Shown here: positions 39,226 to 48,376 of the stretch, one piece after another
Layout of the letters: every line of letters starts with the position of its first letter
Position numbering within the stretch: the stretch's first letter is position 1
NCBI RefSeq assembly: GCF_022179645.1
Contig: NZ_BPRA01000001.1
Span: forward strand, 248,001 to 312,000
Length of the DNA stretch: 64,000 bases
Source: Methylobacterium thuringiense
GTDB taxonomy: Bacteria; Pseudomonadota; Alphaproteobacteria; Rhizobiales; Beijerinckiaceae
Direction of reading: 5' to 3'
Program-made: the position numbers and the translations under genes
The notes under the pieces: generated by a model
Told to the model about the DNA's origin: nothing
Database searches by the model: none
The model's input: only the letters and a program-made list of their open reading frames with translations

Positions 39226-40602
39226 TCAGCTTTTACGCCGCAGACGGCTCGCGAAGAAGCCGTCGAGTCCGCTCCGCCGCAGACCGGCCTCGCCGCCGGA
39301 GGAGAGCGGGAGGTGGCAGGGAAGCGTGCGCAGATCGCCCTGCGGGTCGATCATCTCGATCTGTCCGGCCACCTCGTCCGGCGTGACCGGCACTCGCTCG
39401 AACTCCGGGTGATGCTGAAGGAAGCCGGCGATCTGGCGCTCGCCTTCCTCCGGCTCCAGCGAGCAGGAGCAATAGACTAATCGCCCACCCGGTCGAACGA
39501 GCGTCGCCGCCTTTTCGAGGAGCCGGCGCTGCAGGCCGGCAAGGCGGGCCACATCGGTCTCGGTCTTGGTCCAGGCGACGTCGGGATGGCGGCGGATCGT
39601 GCCGGTTGCCGAGCAGGGCGCGTCGAGAAGCACACCGTCGAATGGTTCGCCCAAATCGAGCGTGATCGCGTCGCCGACGCGGATTTCGGCCGTCAGGCCA
39701 AGACGATCGAGATTCTTGCGGAGGCGTTCGAGGCGCACACCGGAACGATCGACGGCAAGCACCGCTGCGCCGGCGGCCGCGAGTTGCGCGGTCTTTCCGC
39801 CCGGCGCGGCGCAGAGATCGGCGATGCGCTCGCCGGGCTTGGCCTGCAACAGGCGCGCGGGGAGGGCGGCTGCGGCATCCTGCACCCACCAGGCCCCTTC
39901 ACCGTAGCCCGGAAGCGACGCCACCGGCGTGTCGACCTCGGCAAGCCGCACGCTGCCGAGCCCGAGCGCGACCCCGCCGAGTGTCGTCGCCCAGGTCTCG
40001 GCATCCTCGCGGATGGTGAGATCGACCGCCGCACCGTCGAGATGCGCGGCGGCGATCCGGCGGGCGGCGTCCTCGCCGTAGGCTGCGCGCCAGCGGACGG
40101 CGAGCCAGTCCGGCGTGTTCACGTCGAGGGGATCGCCGGCATTGGCGAGGATGGCCTCGCGCTCTCGCGTCACCCTCCGCAGCACGGCGTTCACGAGACC
40201 GGCCCGGTAGCGCAGTTCCGGGTCTGCCTTGGCAAGCCGCACGGAGAGGTCGACTGCGGCGTGGTCCGCCACGGCTAGGTCGAGGATCTGAGCCGCGCCG
40301 GTGGCGAGCAGGGCGAGGAGGCGCGGGTCGTCCTCGGGCAGCCCCTGGCTCATGCGCTCGGCCAGCACGCCGCGCAGCAAGCCGAATCTCCGAAACGTCG
40401 CGGTGGCGATGGCGCGGGCGAGTGCGGCCTCGCCCGGTTCGAGCCCGGCGCCGGCCTGTGCCAGCGCATCCTCCAGCGCGAAGGCCCGTCCCTTGCCGAG
40501 AAGCCCCGCGACGGCCTCATGCGCCGTACGCCGGGCCGCGAGGCCGGCGACCGGGCCATCCGGCACGTCGCTGGGAGGGGCCGCGTTGCGGTGTGCCGTC
40601 AT
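39226..40602 (-). CDS. rsmB: 16S rRNA (cytosine-C5) methyltransferase, RsmB/NOP2 family
   Basis: Modifies cytosine in 16S rRNA (C967 in E. coli). 458 residues from MTAHRNAAPP; the upstream 37 codons are rejected as they cover the divergent promoter. An N-terminal NusB-like RNA-binding domain (about 20-160) precedes the Rossmann methyltransferase: LCAAPGGKTAQLAA (SAM loop), LLDAPCSATGTIRRHPD with catalytic Cys in PC, and VYCSCSLEPEEGE with the second Cys. Divergent from the SdhAF4-like gene. Confidence 0.92.
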   Translation of the reverse strand: MTAHRNAAPPSDVPDGPVAGLAARRTAHEAVAGLLGKGRAFALEDALAQAGAGLEPGEAALARAIATATFRRFGLLRGVLAERMSQGLPEDDPRLLALLATGAAQILDLAVADHAAVDLSVRLAKADPELRYRAGLVNAVLRRVTREREAILANAGDPLDVNTPDWLAVRWRAAYGEDAARRIAAAHLDGAAVDLTIREDAETWATTLGGVALGLGSVRLAEVDTPVASLPGYGEGAWWVQDAAAALPARLLQAKPGERIADLCAAPGGKTAQLAAAGAAVLAVDRSGVRLERLRKNLDRLGLTAEIRVGDAITLDLGEPFDGVLLDAPCSATGTIRRHPDVAWTKTETDVARLAGLQRRLLEKAATLVRPGGRLVYCSCSLEPEEGERQIAGFLQHHPEFERVPVTPDEVAGQIEMIDPQGDLRTLPCHLPLSSGGEAGLRRSGLDGFFASRLRRKS

Positions 40603-40684
40603 GAATGCCACTTTCCGGAAAAGAGCGTGCTGCGATGTCCTGCACGACGCAGTCCCATCCGCAGCGACGCGACGCAAGAGAACG

Positions 40685-40939
40685 ATGACAAAGGCCGTCA
40701 TGCAGAACGACACGACGAATGCACCGACGACACCCGATCAGGCTCCATCCGAGGGCGAGGCGAAACGCGTCATGACGCCCGCGGCGCAGCGTGCGCTTGC
40801 CGAGGCAGCCGAACGGCGCGCGGCGATCGACGCCCGCGCCGCCGAAATCGCCGCCAAGCCCGAGACGAGCGGCCGCGGCGGCCTCGAACCCGTCCGCTAC
40901 ACAGACTGGGAGGTGAAGGGCATCGCCGTCGATTTCTGA
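40685..40939 (+). CDS. DUF1674 / succinate dehydrogenase assembly factor 4-like protein
   Basis: 84 residues from the ATG at 40685 (an ATG at 40700 is the alternative). The C-terminal signature GGRGGLEPVRYTDWEVKG plus IAVDF is the DUF1674/SdhAF4 hallmark. In eukaryotes SdhAF4 stabilises flavinylated SdhA. The N-terminal half is Ala/Glu-rich and probably disordered. The gene diverges from rsmB, the usual Rhizobiales arrangement. Confidence 0.85.
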   Translation: MTKAVMQNDTTNAPTTPDQAPSEGEAKRVMTPAAQRALAEAAERRAAIDARAAEIAAKPETSGRGGLEPVRYTDWEVKGIAVDF

Positions 40940-41164
40940 AAATCGTTGGGACAGGACCGCAACCCGGGTAAATCGCAGAATTCGGCGCTACCGCCTCCCA
41001 GGCGCATGCCTACGAGGGTCCACCACGGGACGTCCAGGGTTTCCGGCCGGGGCGTACCGGAGGGTCCGCACCGCGAACTCGCCTTGCCGCAGCCGAGCGC
41101 GTGGCTATGCAGATGCGGCGCAACAAACCAGCCACCGACGACAGAGAAGAGCGCTGCCCGGCCC

Positions 41165-41326
41165 TATGAGACCGTTGGCCACGTGCTTGCCGGGCGCGCG
41201 AACCTCGTTCTGGCCGGCGAGACGATCTCTCTCGAGCACGGCGATGCCTGGCTCGTACCGGTAGGCGTGGCACACACCTACCGGATCATCGCGACATTCA
41301 GGGCGGTCGAGGCCATCTCTGCGCCA
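41165..41326 (+). pseudogene. Cupin-domain fragment
   Basis: A 54-residue stretch reads like the second half of a small cupin protein: YETVGHVLAGRANLVLAGE, then LEHGDAWLVPVGVAHTYRI and FRAVEAISAP. The upstream metal-binding HRH part that should precede YET is not found in this frame or either other plus frame, and the open frame continues past the domain into the neighbour's antisense, so I call it a decayed gene. It lies between the SdhAF4-like gene and the tandem L,D-transpeptidases. A frameshifted N-terminus elsewhere is possible. Confidence 0.45.
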
Positions 41327-41381
41327 ACGCGCCGAGCCGCGAGAGCGCGATCCTCGCGGCTCGCGTCTCCGTTGGTCACGC

Positions 41382-41897
41382 TCAGCGCACCACCTGGACC
41401 TGAGTGCCGACCGAGACACGCTCGAACAGGTCGGCGATGTCTTGGTTGTGCATGCGGATACAGCCATACGATGCGAAGTGACCGATCGATTCCGGCCGGT
41501 TGGTGCCGTGGATCGCGTATTGGCCGCCGCGCAGGGTCATGGCGGCGACGCCCATCGGGTTGCTCGCGGTTCCGCCGCGGATCAGGTTCGGCAGGCGCGG
41601 GTGGTCACGCTTGACCACAGCGGGCGGCGACCAGTCGGGCTGGTAGTACTTGCCGTCGATCATGGTCTGGCCGGCCCATTGCTTGCCCGGCTTGCCCACC
41701 GCCACCGGATAGCGGATGGCCGTGCCGTCGCCGTTGACGAGATAGAGCCGGCGCTCGGAGGTCCGCACCACCAGCGAGCCGGCCATGCCGGCGCCCGCGA
41801 ACGGCACGATCTCCCGGGCCTGTACCGGCGTAGCCGCAAACAGGCCGGACCACAGCGCGGCGGCCATGCCCGCGCCCAACGCCACTTTACCGAACAT
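41382..41897 (-). CDS. L,D-transpeptidase, tandem copy 1
   Basis: 171 residues with signal peptide (MFGKVALGAGMAAALWSGLFAATPVQA). YkuD domain with catalytic His (YAIHGTNRPESIG) and Cys (SYGCIRMHN). GGAGGACGAC lies before its ATG. It is very similar in length and sequence to the gene at 42171, so the two are a recent tandem duplication. Such proteins form 3-3 crosslinks or attach lipoproteins to peptidoglycan. Unlike the plus-strand copy at 25265, it has no Tyr/Gln-rich linker. Confidence 0.9.
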   Translation of the reverse strand: MFGKVALGAGMAAALWSGLFAATPVQAREIVPFAGAGMAGSLVVRTSERRLYLVNGDGTAIRYPVAVGKPGKQWAGQTMIDGKYYQPDWSPPAVVKRDHPRLPNLIRGGTASNPMGVAAMTLRGGQYAIHGTNRPESIGHFASYGCIRMHNQDIADLFERVSVGTQVQVVR

Positions 41898-42116
41898 CGA
41901 TTGTCGTCCTCCGAGCGTGTCTTCACGCAGGACCGACGATGCGGGTCTAAGCTTGATGTTTTATGTAATTTTGTTGGTTTACGGAGAAACGAAACGCGCA
42001 GACGACCGCCATGATTAATACAGATTGAGGGATTTCAATCGATCCAGGCACAAATCGTCGATCGTCTGTCGATCGCTGGGTGTCTCCCGCCGTGCCGGAT
42101 GGCGGACATAACGAAG

Positions 42117-42146
42117 CCGCGGCCGAGGCTCTTGCCTCGACCGCGG
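42117..42146 (-). terminator. Hairpin downstream of L,D-transpeptidase copy 2
   Basis: A 13-base stem CCGCGGCCGAGGC (42117-42129) / GCCTCGACCGCGG (42134-42146) with a TCTT loop and one G-U pair. It lies just past the stop of the gene ending at 42171. There is no good T-run, so termination efficiency is uncertain. Confidence 0.5.
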
Positions 42147-42170
42147 CGTGAGGATCAACGCCGTGCGTGA

Positions 42171-42686
42171 TCAGCGCGTCACGTAGACCTGCGTCCCCAC
42201 CGAGACACGCTGAAATAGATCCGAGATATCTTGATTATACATGCGAATGCAGCCGTAGGACGCGAACGTCCCGATCGAACTCGGCTTGTTGGTGCCGTGG
42301 ATCGCGTATTCACCGCCCCGCAGCGTCATCGCCGCAACGCCCATCGGGTTACCGCGGGTTCCGCCGCGGATCAGGTTCGGCAGGTGGGGGTGATCGCGTT
42401 TCACATCCGACGGCGGCGACCAGTCGGGCTGGAAGTACTTGCCGTCGATGACGGTCTGGCCGGCCCATTGCTTGCCCGGCTTGCCGACGGCCACCGGATA
42501 ACGGATCGCCGTGCCGTCCCAATTGACGAGGTAGAGCCGGCGCTCGGACGTGCGCACGACGAGCGAGCCGGCCAGTCCGGGCTCGTTGAACGGAACCACC
42601 TCGCGCGCCTGAACGGGCGCTGCCGCGAGCAGGCCGGCGGTCAGCGCCGCGGCGACACCTGTGCCCATTCCCCATTTCCCGAACAT
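42171..42686 (-). CDS. L,D-transpeptidase, tandem copy 2
   Basis: 171 residues from MFGKWGMGTG, matching copy 1 at both ends; GAAGGACG precedes this ATG, and the 11-residue upstream extension is rejected. Signal peptide ends ...AAAPVQA. Catalytic HGTNKPSSIG and SYGCIRM are intact. Most of the mature sequence is identical to copy 1; differences cluster near REVVPFNEPGLA and in charged surface residues. The intervening 270 bases are AT-rich, with no repeat of the flanking genes seen. Confidence 0.9.
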   Translation of the reverse strand: MFGKWGMGTGVAAALTAGLLAAAPVQAREVVPFNEPGLAGSLVVRTSERRLYLVNWDGTAIRYPVAVGKPGKQWAGQTVIDGKYFQPDWSPPSDVKRDHPHLPNLIRGGTRGNPMGVAAMTLRGGEYAIHGTNKPSSIGTFASYGCIRMYNQDISDLFQRVSVGTQVYVTR

Positions 42687-42864
42687 CGGAATTCGTCCTT
42701 CAAGCGTGACCTTACGCAAGAGGATAATTCGCAGAGAAGCTTGGCGTTCCTGTTAGAAGGCATGGTTACGCGATGGCGAATTACGTAATTCCAGGCTGAC
42801 GGCTAACAGCCTCTTGCCGGAAACAGTCGACTCGACCGGCCCGCGAGTCGAAGTCTCGTAAGAC

Positions 42865-43500
42865 TCACCGTTCCGTGAGGCGCGCCGAGATCGGCGACGG
42901 CCCCTGCCAGCCGTGGCGGACGAGTTCGGGGTCCCTATGCTCTTCCACCGGATGACCGACGCAGAGATAGGCGACGAGCCGCCACGCGGCCGGCACATCC
43001 ACGAGGCGCGTCACCTCCTCCGGTTCGAGGATCGAGACCCAGCCGACGCCGAGCCCGTGCGCTCGCGCCGCAAGCCAGAACGTGTGGACCGCCGTCACCG
43101 CCGAGTACCGCAGCATCTCCGGCATGGTCTCGCGTCCGAGACCGTAGCCGGTCTCCGTCGCCTCATCGCAGAACACAGCGAGATGAACCGGAGCCTCGCG
43201 CAGCCCTTCGAGCTTGAGGCTCGCATAGAGGTCCCGACGCTCGTCGGCGTAGGAAGCGCAGGCGGCGATGTTGCAGCGGGCAAAGCTTTCGACCACGGCC
43301 GCGCGGCGCGAGCGGTCCGCCACCCGAACGAACCGCCATGGCTGGCTGTTGCCGACGGACGGCGCCAGGGACGCCAGGGCCAGGCAGGTCGAGAGAACGG
43401 TCTCGTCGACGGGATCCCCGCGGAAACGGCGCACGTCGCGGCGCCAGGCAAAGAGGTCGGCGAGGCGATCGCGGAACGCGGCGTCGAAATCAGGGGGCAC
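42865..43500 (-). CDS. bluB: 5,6-Dimethylbenzimidazole synthase
   Basis: Flavin-destroying enzyme that turns reduced FMN into the lower ligand of cobalamin. 211 residues, nitroreductase fold: FAWRRDVRRFRGDPV (FMN-phosphate contacts), LASLAPSVGNSQPWRFVRV and ARAHGLGVGWVSILEPEEV; Asp of the RRDVRRF region and Ser in the second block are family-typical. The position is remote from the rest of the B12 genes in the window. A structured RNA candidate and an intrinsic terminator lie about 100 bases upstream, which could be an attenuator for this gene; the canonical cobalamin box was not found there. Confidence 0.93.
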   Translation of the reverse strand: MPPDFDAAFRDRLADLFAWRRDVRRFRGDPVDETVLSTCLALASLAPSVGNSQPWRFVRVADRSRRAAVVESFARCNIAACASYADERRDLYASLKLEGLREAPVHLAVFCDEATETGYGLGRETMPEMLRYSAVTAVHTFWLAARAHGLGVGWVSILEPEEVTRLVDVPAAWRLVAYLCVGHPVEEHRDPELVRHGWQGPSPISARLTER

Positions 43501-43594
43501 GCTCTACGGATCCGACGAGACGGGAAAGAAAACTGCGCTGGGCGGGATTGCCGTGGCGTCGCAGTCTATCCGATCGGCCGGGTATGCGTCGGAC

Positions 43595-43626
43595 AAAAAA
43601 AGGGCGGCGCTCCGAAGAGGCCGCCT
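43595..43626 (-). terminator. Rho-independent terminator upstream of bluB
   Basis: On the minus strand GGCGGC (complement of 43620-43625) pairs with GCCGCC (complement of 43603-43608), an 11-base loop between, followed by seven T (A-run 43595-43601). There is no minus-strand protein gene upstream, so it ends a non-coding transcript or attenuates the bluB leader. Confidence 0.75.
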
Positions 43627-43750
43627 GAAGTCCTTGGGTCTTGAAACCTCGGAGTGTCGAGCACGGGCCGGTCCAAAGCCGCCGCCGCGGGCTGGGGAGC
43701 TTGGGTGCGGGGCCGCTTCGGGACCCGTGACCGACGAGGTTTCAAGCCAC
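43597..43750 (-). ncRNA. Candidate structured non-coding RNA (rod-like) ending at the intrinsic terminator
   Basis: A perfect 12-bp pairing CTTGAAACCTCG (43640-43651) / CGAGGTTTCAAG (43735-43746) closes a rod that continues with CACGGG (43662-43667) / CCCGTG (43724-43729) and then GC-rich inner pairings around 43680-43715. On the minus strand the rod is followed, about 10 bases on, by the terminator. A long rod with internal bulges resembles 6S RNA in shape, but I did not find recognised 6S sequence signatures. Alternatives are a cis-acting leader of bluB with attenuation, or an unusual repeat. The 5' end and promoter are not determined. Confidence 0.4.
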
Positions 43751-43927
43751 ACTCGACCGTTTTACGGAGGCGCCGGCACGGCGAAACCGTGGCGAGACGA
43801 TGGCCTTTTGTTTCGCTGCAGTGTCCGTGCGCCGGCAACCGATGCACCCGAGGCGGGCTTGCGGCGGCGAAATACCCGGCCCATCATCCTGTCTCGGACG
43901 CATCGACGGCCGCATGCGGGAGGAACG
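43751..43927. other. Intergenic region before DUF2794
   Basis: About 180 bases with no clear gene, holding the presumed promoters of the plus-strand DUF2794 gene and of the minus-strand RNA. GGAGGAACG precedes the ATG at 43928 and is a plausible ribosome binding site. Confidence 0.3.
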
Positions 43928-44302
43928 ATGAGCGAGCGCCAGAGCGTCGATACGCAGGGGGCCGATCCGGGCGCAAAGGTCATTCCGTTTCCTTCGGAAG
44001 CCTCCACACCCCAGATCGCCTTCAACCGCGACGAGCTGCGCACCATCTTCAATCTTTACGGCCGTCGGGTGTCGGAGGGCGAGTGGCGCGACTACGCCCT
44101 CGATTTCCGGCGGGACAAGGCCGTGTTTTCGATCTACCGGCGCAGCTCCGAGATGCCGCTATACCGAATCGAAAAGGACCCCAAGCTTGCCCGCCGTCAG
44201 GGCGCCTACGCCGTGATCGCAGCCGGCGGCCTCGTCATGAAGCGGGGCCACGATCTCGCCCGCGTCATCGCCGTGCTCGAGAAGCCGCTGCGGGCGGTGT
44301 GA
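43928..44302 (+). CDS. DUF2794 domain protein
   Basis: 124 residues from MSERQSVDTQ (GGAGGAACG upstream). The sequence FNRDELRTIFNLYGRRVSEGEWRDYALDFRRD and LYRIEKDPKLARRQGAYAVIAAGGLVMKRGHDL is the DUF2794 family, found only in alphaproteobacteria as far as I recall. No enzymatic motif; a compact, soluble cytoplasmic protein. Convergent with the oxidoreductase at 44307, only four bases apart. Confidence 0.85.
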   Translation: MSERQSVDTQGADPGAKVIPFPSEASTPQIAFNRDELRTIFNLYGRRVSEGEWRDYALDFRRDKAVFSIYRRSSEMPLYRIEKDPKLARRQGAYAVIAAGGLVMKRGHDLARVIAVLEKPLRAV

Positions 44303-44306
44303 GCGA

Positions 44307-45209
44307 TCAGGCCGTATCCTCGGCGATCAGCTCCATGTTGATGGCGAAGGCCGCCATGGCGCCCTCCGCCGCGGCGACGATCGCGAACTGCACCCGCCGC
44401 GAGGCGTCACCGGCGACGAACAGGCCGGGCACATTGGTCTTTTCGTAGTCGCCCTTGGTCGGCACCACTCCCGTCTCGGAGAGATCGCAGCCGAGTTGCC
44501 CGACGAGATGCGAGGGCTGGCACGCCACCGGCATCAGGAAGATGGCGGAGCAGGGGATCGCCCGCCCGTCGCGAAACACCAGAGTCTCCGGCCGCTCTCC
44601 ATTGCCCTCGAGTCGGTCGATCGGCGTCTCGACGATGCGAATGCCGTTGAGGCCAAGCCTGTCGCGATCCTTCTCGGAGAGCTCGCCATCCTTGGCATCC
44701 GTGCAGAGGGTGACGTCGCGGCTCCAGCAACTTAGCTCCAGAGCCAACCCGCAGCCGCCATGGCCGCGGCCATAGGCGACGATCGGCCGGTCGCGGGCCT
44801 CGTAGCCGTCGCAATACGGGCAGGAATGGACCCCGGTGCCCCAATAGGTCTCGAAGCCCTCGATCTTCGGGAGGTCCTGCCGAAGACCGGTCGCCAGAAT
44901 CAGGCGGCGGGCCGTCTCGCGCGTCCCGTCAACCAGCTTGATCTCGAAACGGTCCTCGCAACGCCGTGCTTCGACGACCTCGATCTCACGGCGCTCGACC
45001 GTGCCGTAGCGTTCGAGATCGGCATGGGCCTGCTCGCGCAGGGCGAAGGGCGACGTGCCGTCGCGGGTGAAAAGGCCCCAAGTCAGGGGCGTCGCCGCAT
45101 TGCGCGGCTTGCCGGCATCGCAGAGCAGGACATCGCGGCGGCAGCGGCCGAGGATGAGCGCCGCATTGAGCCCGGCCGGACCACCGCCCACGATGATGAC
45201 GTCGCGCAT
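44307..45209 (-). CDS. NAD(P)/FAD oxidoreductase of the thioredoxin-reductase-like family
   Basis: 300 residues. FAD-binding GGGPAGLNAALIL at the N-terminus, a CPYC redox centre (HSCPYCDGYEARD, about residues 129-136), an NAD(P)-binding GRGHGGCG motif in the middle and VAGDASRR near the C-terminus. The layout matches thioredoxin-reductase-like proteins that reduce unknown partners; the CPYC centre matches thioredoxin-fold partners rather than the CATC of classical TrxB. Next in line on the same strand is the monothiol glutaredoxin, so reduction of a glutaredoxin-like or unknown thiol protein is possible. Confidence 0.85.
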   Translation of the reverse strand: MRDVIIVGGGPAGLNAALILGRCRRDVLLCDAGKPRNAATPLTWGLFTRDGTSPFALREQAHADLERYGTVERREIEVVEARRCEDRFEIKLVDGTRETARRLILATGLRQDLPKIEGFETYWGTGVHSCPYCDGYEARDRPIVAYGRGHGGCGLALELSCWSRDVTLCTDAKDGELSEKDRDRLGLNGIRIVETPIDRLEGNGERPETLVFRDGRAIPCSAIFLMPVACQPSHLVGQLGCDLSETGVVPTKGDYEKTNVPGLFVAGDASRRVQFAIVAAAEGAMAAFAINMELIAEDTA

Positions 45210-45293
45210 CGTAGCTCGCTTCCCTGGCGTCGACTACACAGGGGAAATTGGCGGAACGCCGTGTTCGTTGCCCACCGAACTGTTTCGGGCACG

Positions 45294-45316
45294 AAAAAGG
45301 GCGCCGCAGCGCCCTT
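45294..45316 (-). terminator. Rho-independent terminator after grxD
   Basis: Stem GGGCGC (45299-45304) / GCGCCC (45309-45314) with a CGCA loop; on the minus strand the stem is followed by a five-base T-run (complement of 45294-45298). It is 25 bases after the grxD stop. Confidence 0.8.
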
Positions 45317-45339
45317 CTGGTCGGGGATCTGGCTGCCGA

Positions 45340-45681
45340 TCAGGCGGCGGCGGTGTTCTTCACCGGGACGCCCTTCTCGGACAGGAAGGTCTGCAATTCG
45401 CCCGACTGGAACATCTCGCGGGTGATGTCGCAACCGCCGACGAACTCGCCCTTCACGTAGATCTGCGGAATGGTCGGCCAGTTGGAGAAGGCCTTGATGC
45501 CGTCGCGGATCGCCATGTCGTCGAGGACGTTCACGCCCTTGAACGGCACTTCGAGGTAGTTGAGGATCTGCACGACCTGGCCGGAAAAGCCGCACATCGG
45601 AAACTGCGGCGTGCCCTTCATGAACACGACCACATCCTGGGACTTGATCTCGTTCTCGATGGTGGTGTTGGCGTCGGTCAT
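45340..45681 (-). CDS. grxD: Monothiol glutaredoxin (Grx4 family)
   Basis: Iron-sulfur carrier glutaredoxin. 113 residues. CGFS active site in [14 protein letters not shown], with [11 protein letters not shown] before it; [23 protein letters not shown] contains the cis-Pro and GGCD glutathione-binding motifs. Immediately downstream of bolA, the known [2Fe-2S] partner family. Ended by a terminator. Confidence 0.96.
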   Translation of the reverse strand: MTDANTTIENEIKSQDVVVFMKGTPQFPMCGFSGQVVQILNYLEVPFKGVNVLDDMAIRDGIKAFSNWPTIPQIYVKGEFVGGCDITREMFQSGELQTFLSEKGVPVKNTAAA

Positions 45682-45720
45682 CGTGTCGTCCTCTTATCGG
45701 ATCGGTTGAAATCAGCTCCC

Positions 45721-45957
45721 CTAATCCTGGGGGACGCCCGTGGTCAGCGCAAGGGCGTGGAGCACGCCGCCCATGCGCCCCTGCAGCGCGCCGTAGACCA
45801 TCTGGTGTTGCGCCACGCGGGTCTTGCCCTTGAAGGCGGAGGACAGGACCGTCGCGGCGTAGTGATCGCCGTCGCCCGCCAGATCCTTGATGTCGATCGT
45901 GGCGTCGGGCAGCGCCTCGCGGATCATCGCTTCGATCTCACGCGCATCCATCGGCAT
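45721..45957 (-). CDS. bolA: BolA family protein
   Basis: 78 residues from the first ATG of MPMDAREIEAMI (GGAG eight bases upstream). The fold signature ALPDATIDIKDLAGDGDHYAATVLSSAF and HQMVYGALQGRMGGVLHALALTT is intact, with the conserved His in RVAQHQMVY. Thirty-nine bases precede the grxD start. BolA-monothiol-glutaredoxin pairs share a 2Fe-2S cluster, so they are likely cotranscribed with purL upstream. Confidence 0.93.
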   Translation of the reverse strand: MPMDAREIEAMIREALPDATIDIKDLAGDGDHYAATVLSSAFKGKTRVAQHQMVYGALQGRMGGVLHALALTTGVPQD

Positions 45958-45989
45958 CGGGGTGTCTCCAGTCTTGCGGTGAGGTCGTG

Positions 45990-48215
45990 TCAGGCGGCAG
46001 GGGCAGCCGGCTGGCTCGCCATGTAGGCCGGAAACCAATCCTCATGCGCGGCACGAAGATCAGCCACCGATATGGTCTCGCTGTCCGGCAGGGTCAAACC
46101 ATCGCCGCCTGTCGTGCCGATGCGCGCGGCCGCGATGCCTTGCGCCGAAGCGCCGGACAAAATCTCAGAGGCTACCGTCTCGCTTACGGCGAGCAGGTAG
46201 CGGCCCTGATCCTCGCCGAACAGCCAGGCATGTGCCGCGATACCCGCTGGCGCCTCCGGCACGGTGGCTCCGATGCCCGACGCGATGCTCATCTCGGCGA
46301 GTGCCACGGCTAATCCGCCATCGGACAGGTCGTGCACCGTGTCGACGGCGCCCGACGTGATCAGGCCGCGCACGAAATCGCCGGTCTTGCGCTCACCGGC
46401 GAGATCGACGGGCGGCGGTGCGCCCTCCTCACGGCCGGCGATCACGGCGAGATACTGCGACTGGCCGAGCCAGCCCTCGGTCCGGCCGAGCAGCACCAGC
46501 ACATCGCCCGCGCGCTTCAGCGCGATCGTCGCGTGGACCGCCACGTCGTCGAGCACGCCGACACCACCGATGGTCGGGGTCGGCAGGATGCCGACACCGT
46601 TGGTCTCGTTGTAGAGCGAGACGTTGCCGGAGACGACGGGGAAGTCGAGGGCGAGGCAGGCCTCGCCGATCCCCTTGAGGCAGCCGACGAGCTGACCCAT
46701 CACCTCGGGCTTTTCGGGGTTGCCGAAGTTGAGGTTGTCGGTGATGGCGAGCGGACGACCACCGACGGCGGTGATGTTGCGCCAGGCCTCGGCCACCGCC
46801 TGCCGGCCGCCCTGGACCGGATCGGCCTCGCAATAGCGCGGCGTGACGTCGGCGGTGATGGCGAGCCCCTTGGGGCCGTCCTCGACGCGCACGATGGCGG
46901 CGTCGCCGCCCGGCTTCTGGATCGTGTTACCCAGGATGAAGTGGTCGTATTGCTCGTAGACCCAGCGCTTGGAGGCGAGTTCGGGCGAGCCGATCAGCCG
47001 CTTGAGGGCCTCCGCATGCGGGACCGTCGCGGGCACGTCGGCGGCAGCGATCACCGGCTGGTGCGTGTTGGCGATATGCGGACGGTCATAGAGAGGGGCC
47101 TCGTCGCCGAGTTCCTTGATCGGCAGATCGGCCATGGTCTCGCCGTGCCATTTGACGACGAAGCGCAGCGTGTCGGTGGTGTGCCCGATGATCGCGAAGT
47201 CCAGGCCCCACTTCACGAAGATCGCCTTCGCCTCATCCTCCATGCCGGGTTTGAGCACCACGAGCATGCGCTCCTGGCTCTCCGACAGCATCATCTCGTA
47301 GGGCGTCATGCCCTCCTCACGCACCGGCACGGCGTCGAGGTCGAGCTCCACGCCGAGATCACCCTTGGCGCCCATCTCGACGGCCGAGCAGGTCAGGCCC
47401 GCCGCGCCCATGTCCTGGATCGCGATGACGGCACCGGACGCCATCAGCTCCAGGCAGGCCTCCAGCAGCAGCTTCTCGGCAAAGGGGTCGCCGACCTGCA
47501 CGGTCGGGCGCTTGGCCTCGGTCTCCGCGTCGAACTCGGCAGAGGCCATGGTCGCGCCGTGGATGCCGTCGCGGCCGGTCTTGGAGCCGAGATAGACGAT
47601 CGGATTCCCGACGCCGGTGGCCGCCGCGTAGAAGATCGCGTCGGTCTTCGCGAGGCCCACCGCCATCGCGTTGACGAGGATGTTGCCGTCATAGCGCGAG
47701 TGGAATCCGACGAGGCCACCCACGGTCGGCACGCCGAACGAATTGCCATAGCCGCCGACGCCAGCGACCACGCCCGAGACGAGATGGCGCGTGCGCGGAT
47801 GGTCCGGCGAGCCGAAGCGGAGCGCGTTCAGCGCCGCGATCGGCCGCGCGCCCATCGTGAACACGTCGCGAAGGATGCCGCCGACGCCGGTCGCCGCGCC
47901 CTGGTAGGGCTCGATGAAGCTCGGGTGGTTGTGGCTCTCCATCTTGAAAACGCAGGCGAGCCCGTCGCCGATGTCGATGACGCCCGCGTTCTCGCCGGGC
48001 CCCTGGATCACCCAGGGCGCCGTCGTCGGCAGCCCGCGCAGGTGCTTGCGCGAGGATTTGTAGGAGCAGTGCTCGTTCCACATCGCCGAGACGATCCCGA
48101 GCTCGGTCAGCGTCGGATCCCGGCCGATCAGGGCGCGGAAACGAGCGTACTCGTCCGGCGTGAGTCCGTGCTGACGGACGAGCTCCGGCGTGATCGGGAC
48201 GTCATTGCGAAACAT
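45990..48215 (-). CDS. purL: Phosphoribosylformylglycinamidine synthase, small PurL
   Basis: ATP-dependent ligase of purine synthesis. 741 residues from [18 protein letters not shown], the short form that needs separate PurS and PurQ (neither in the window). Motifs: [53 protein letters not shown] and the second ATP half with [13 protein letters not shown]. The upstream open extension to 48287 is rejected. Leads the purL-bolA-grxD set. Confidence 0.96.
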   Translation of the reverse strand: MFRNDVPITPELVRQHGLTPDEYARFRALIGRDPTLTELGIVSAMWNEHCSYKSSRKHLRGLPTTAPWVIQGPGENAGVIDIGDGLACVFKMESHNHPSFIEPYQGAATGVGGILRDVFTMGARPIAALNALRFGSPDHPRTRHLVSGVVAGVGGYGNSFGVPTVGGLVGFHSRYDGNILVNAMAVGLAKTDAIFYAAATGVGNPIVYLGSKTGRDGIHGATMASAEFDAETEAKRPTVQVGDPFAEKLLLEACLELMASGAVIAIQDMGAAGLTCSAVEMGAKGDLGVELDLDAVPVREEGMTPYEMMLSESQERMLVVLKPGMEDEAKAIFVKWGLDFAIIGHTTDTLRFVVKWHGETMADLPIKELGDEAPLYDRPHIANTHQPVIAAADVPATVPHAEALKRLIGSPELASKRWVYEQYDHFILGNTIQKPGGDAAIVRVEDGPKGLAITADVTPRYCEADPVQGGRQAVAEAWRNITAVGGRPLAITDNLNFGNPEKPEVMGQLVGCLKGIGEACLALDFPVVSGNVSLYNETNGVGILPTPTIGGVGVLDDVAVHATIALKRAGDVLVLLGRTEGWLGQSQYLAVIAGREEGAPPPVDLAGERKTGDFVRGLITSGAVDTVHDLSDGGLAVALAEMSIASGIGATVPEAPAGIAAHAWLFGEDQGRYLLAVSETVASEILSGASAQGIAAARIGTTGGDGLTLPDSETISVADLRAAHEDWFPAYMASQPAAPAA

Positions 48216-48376
48216 TCGGTCTCTCGCCTGGGACTGGCGTGGCGGAAAAGTCGCCATTGGGGGAGGTCCCATCCTCGGGGCTCCCACGCGTCGTGCGACG
48301 GATTAGATCGGCGGGGCCGCCACTGCAAACCCGTCAGGGCTCATATCCGCAGCGATCCTTATCCCGCATTCAGAGT

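Noticed and set aside
43751-43900. Second cobalamin riboswitch upstream of bluB
   Set aside because: The core (CCCCGCAACTG-like and GCCACTG) boxes are missing on both strands, although GGACACTGCAG is vaguely similar.
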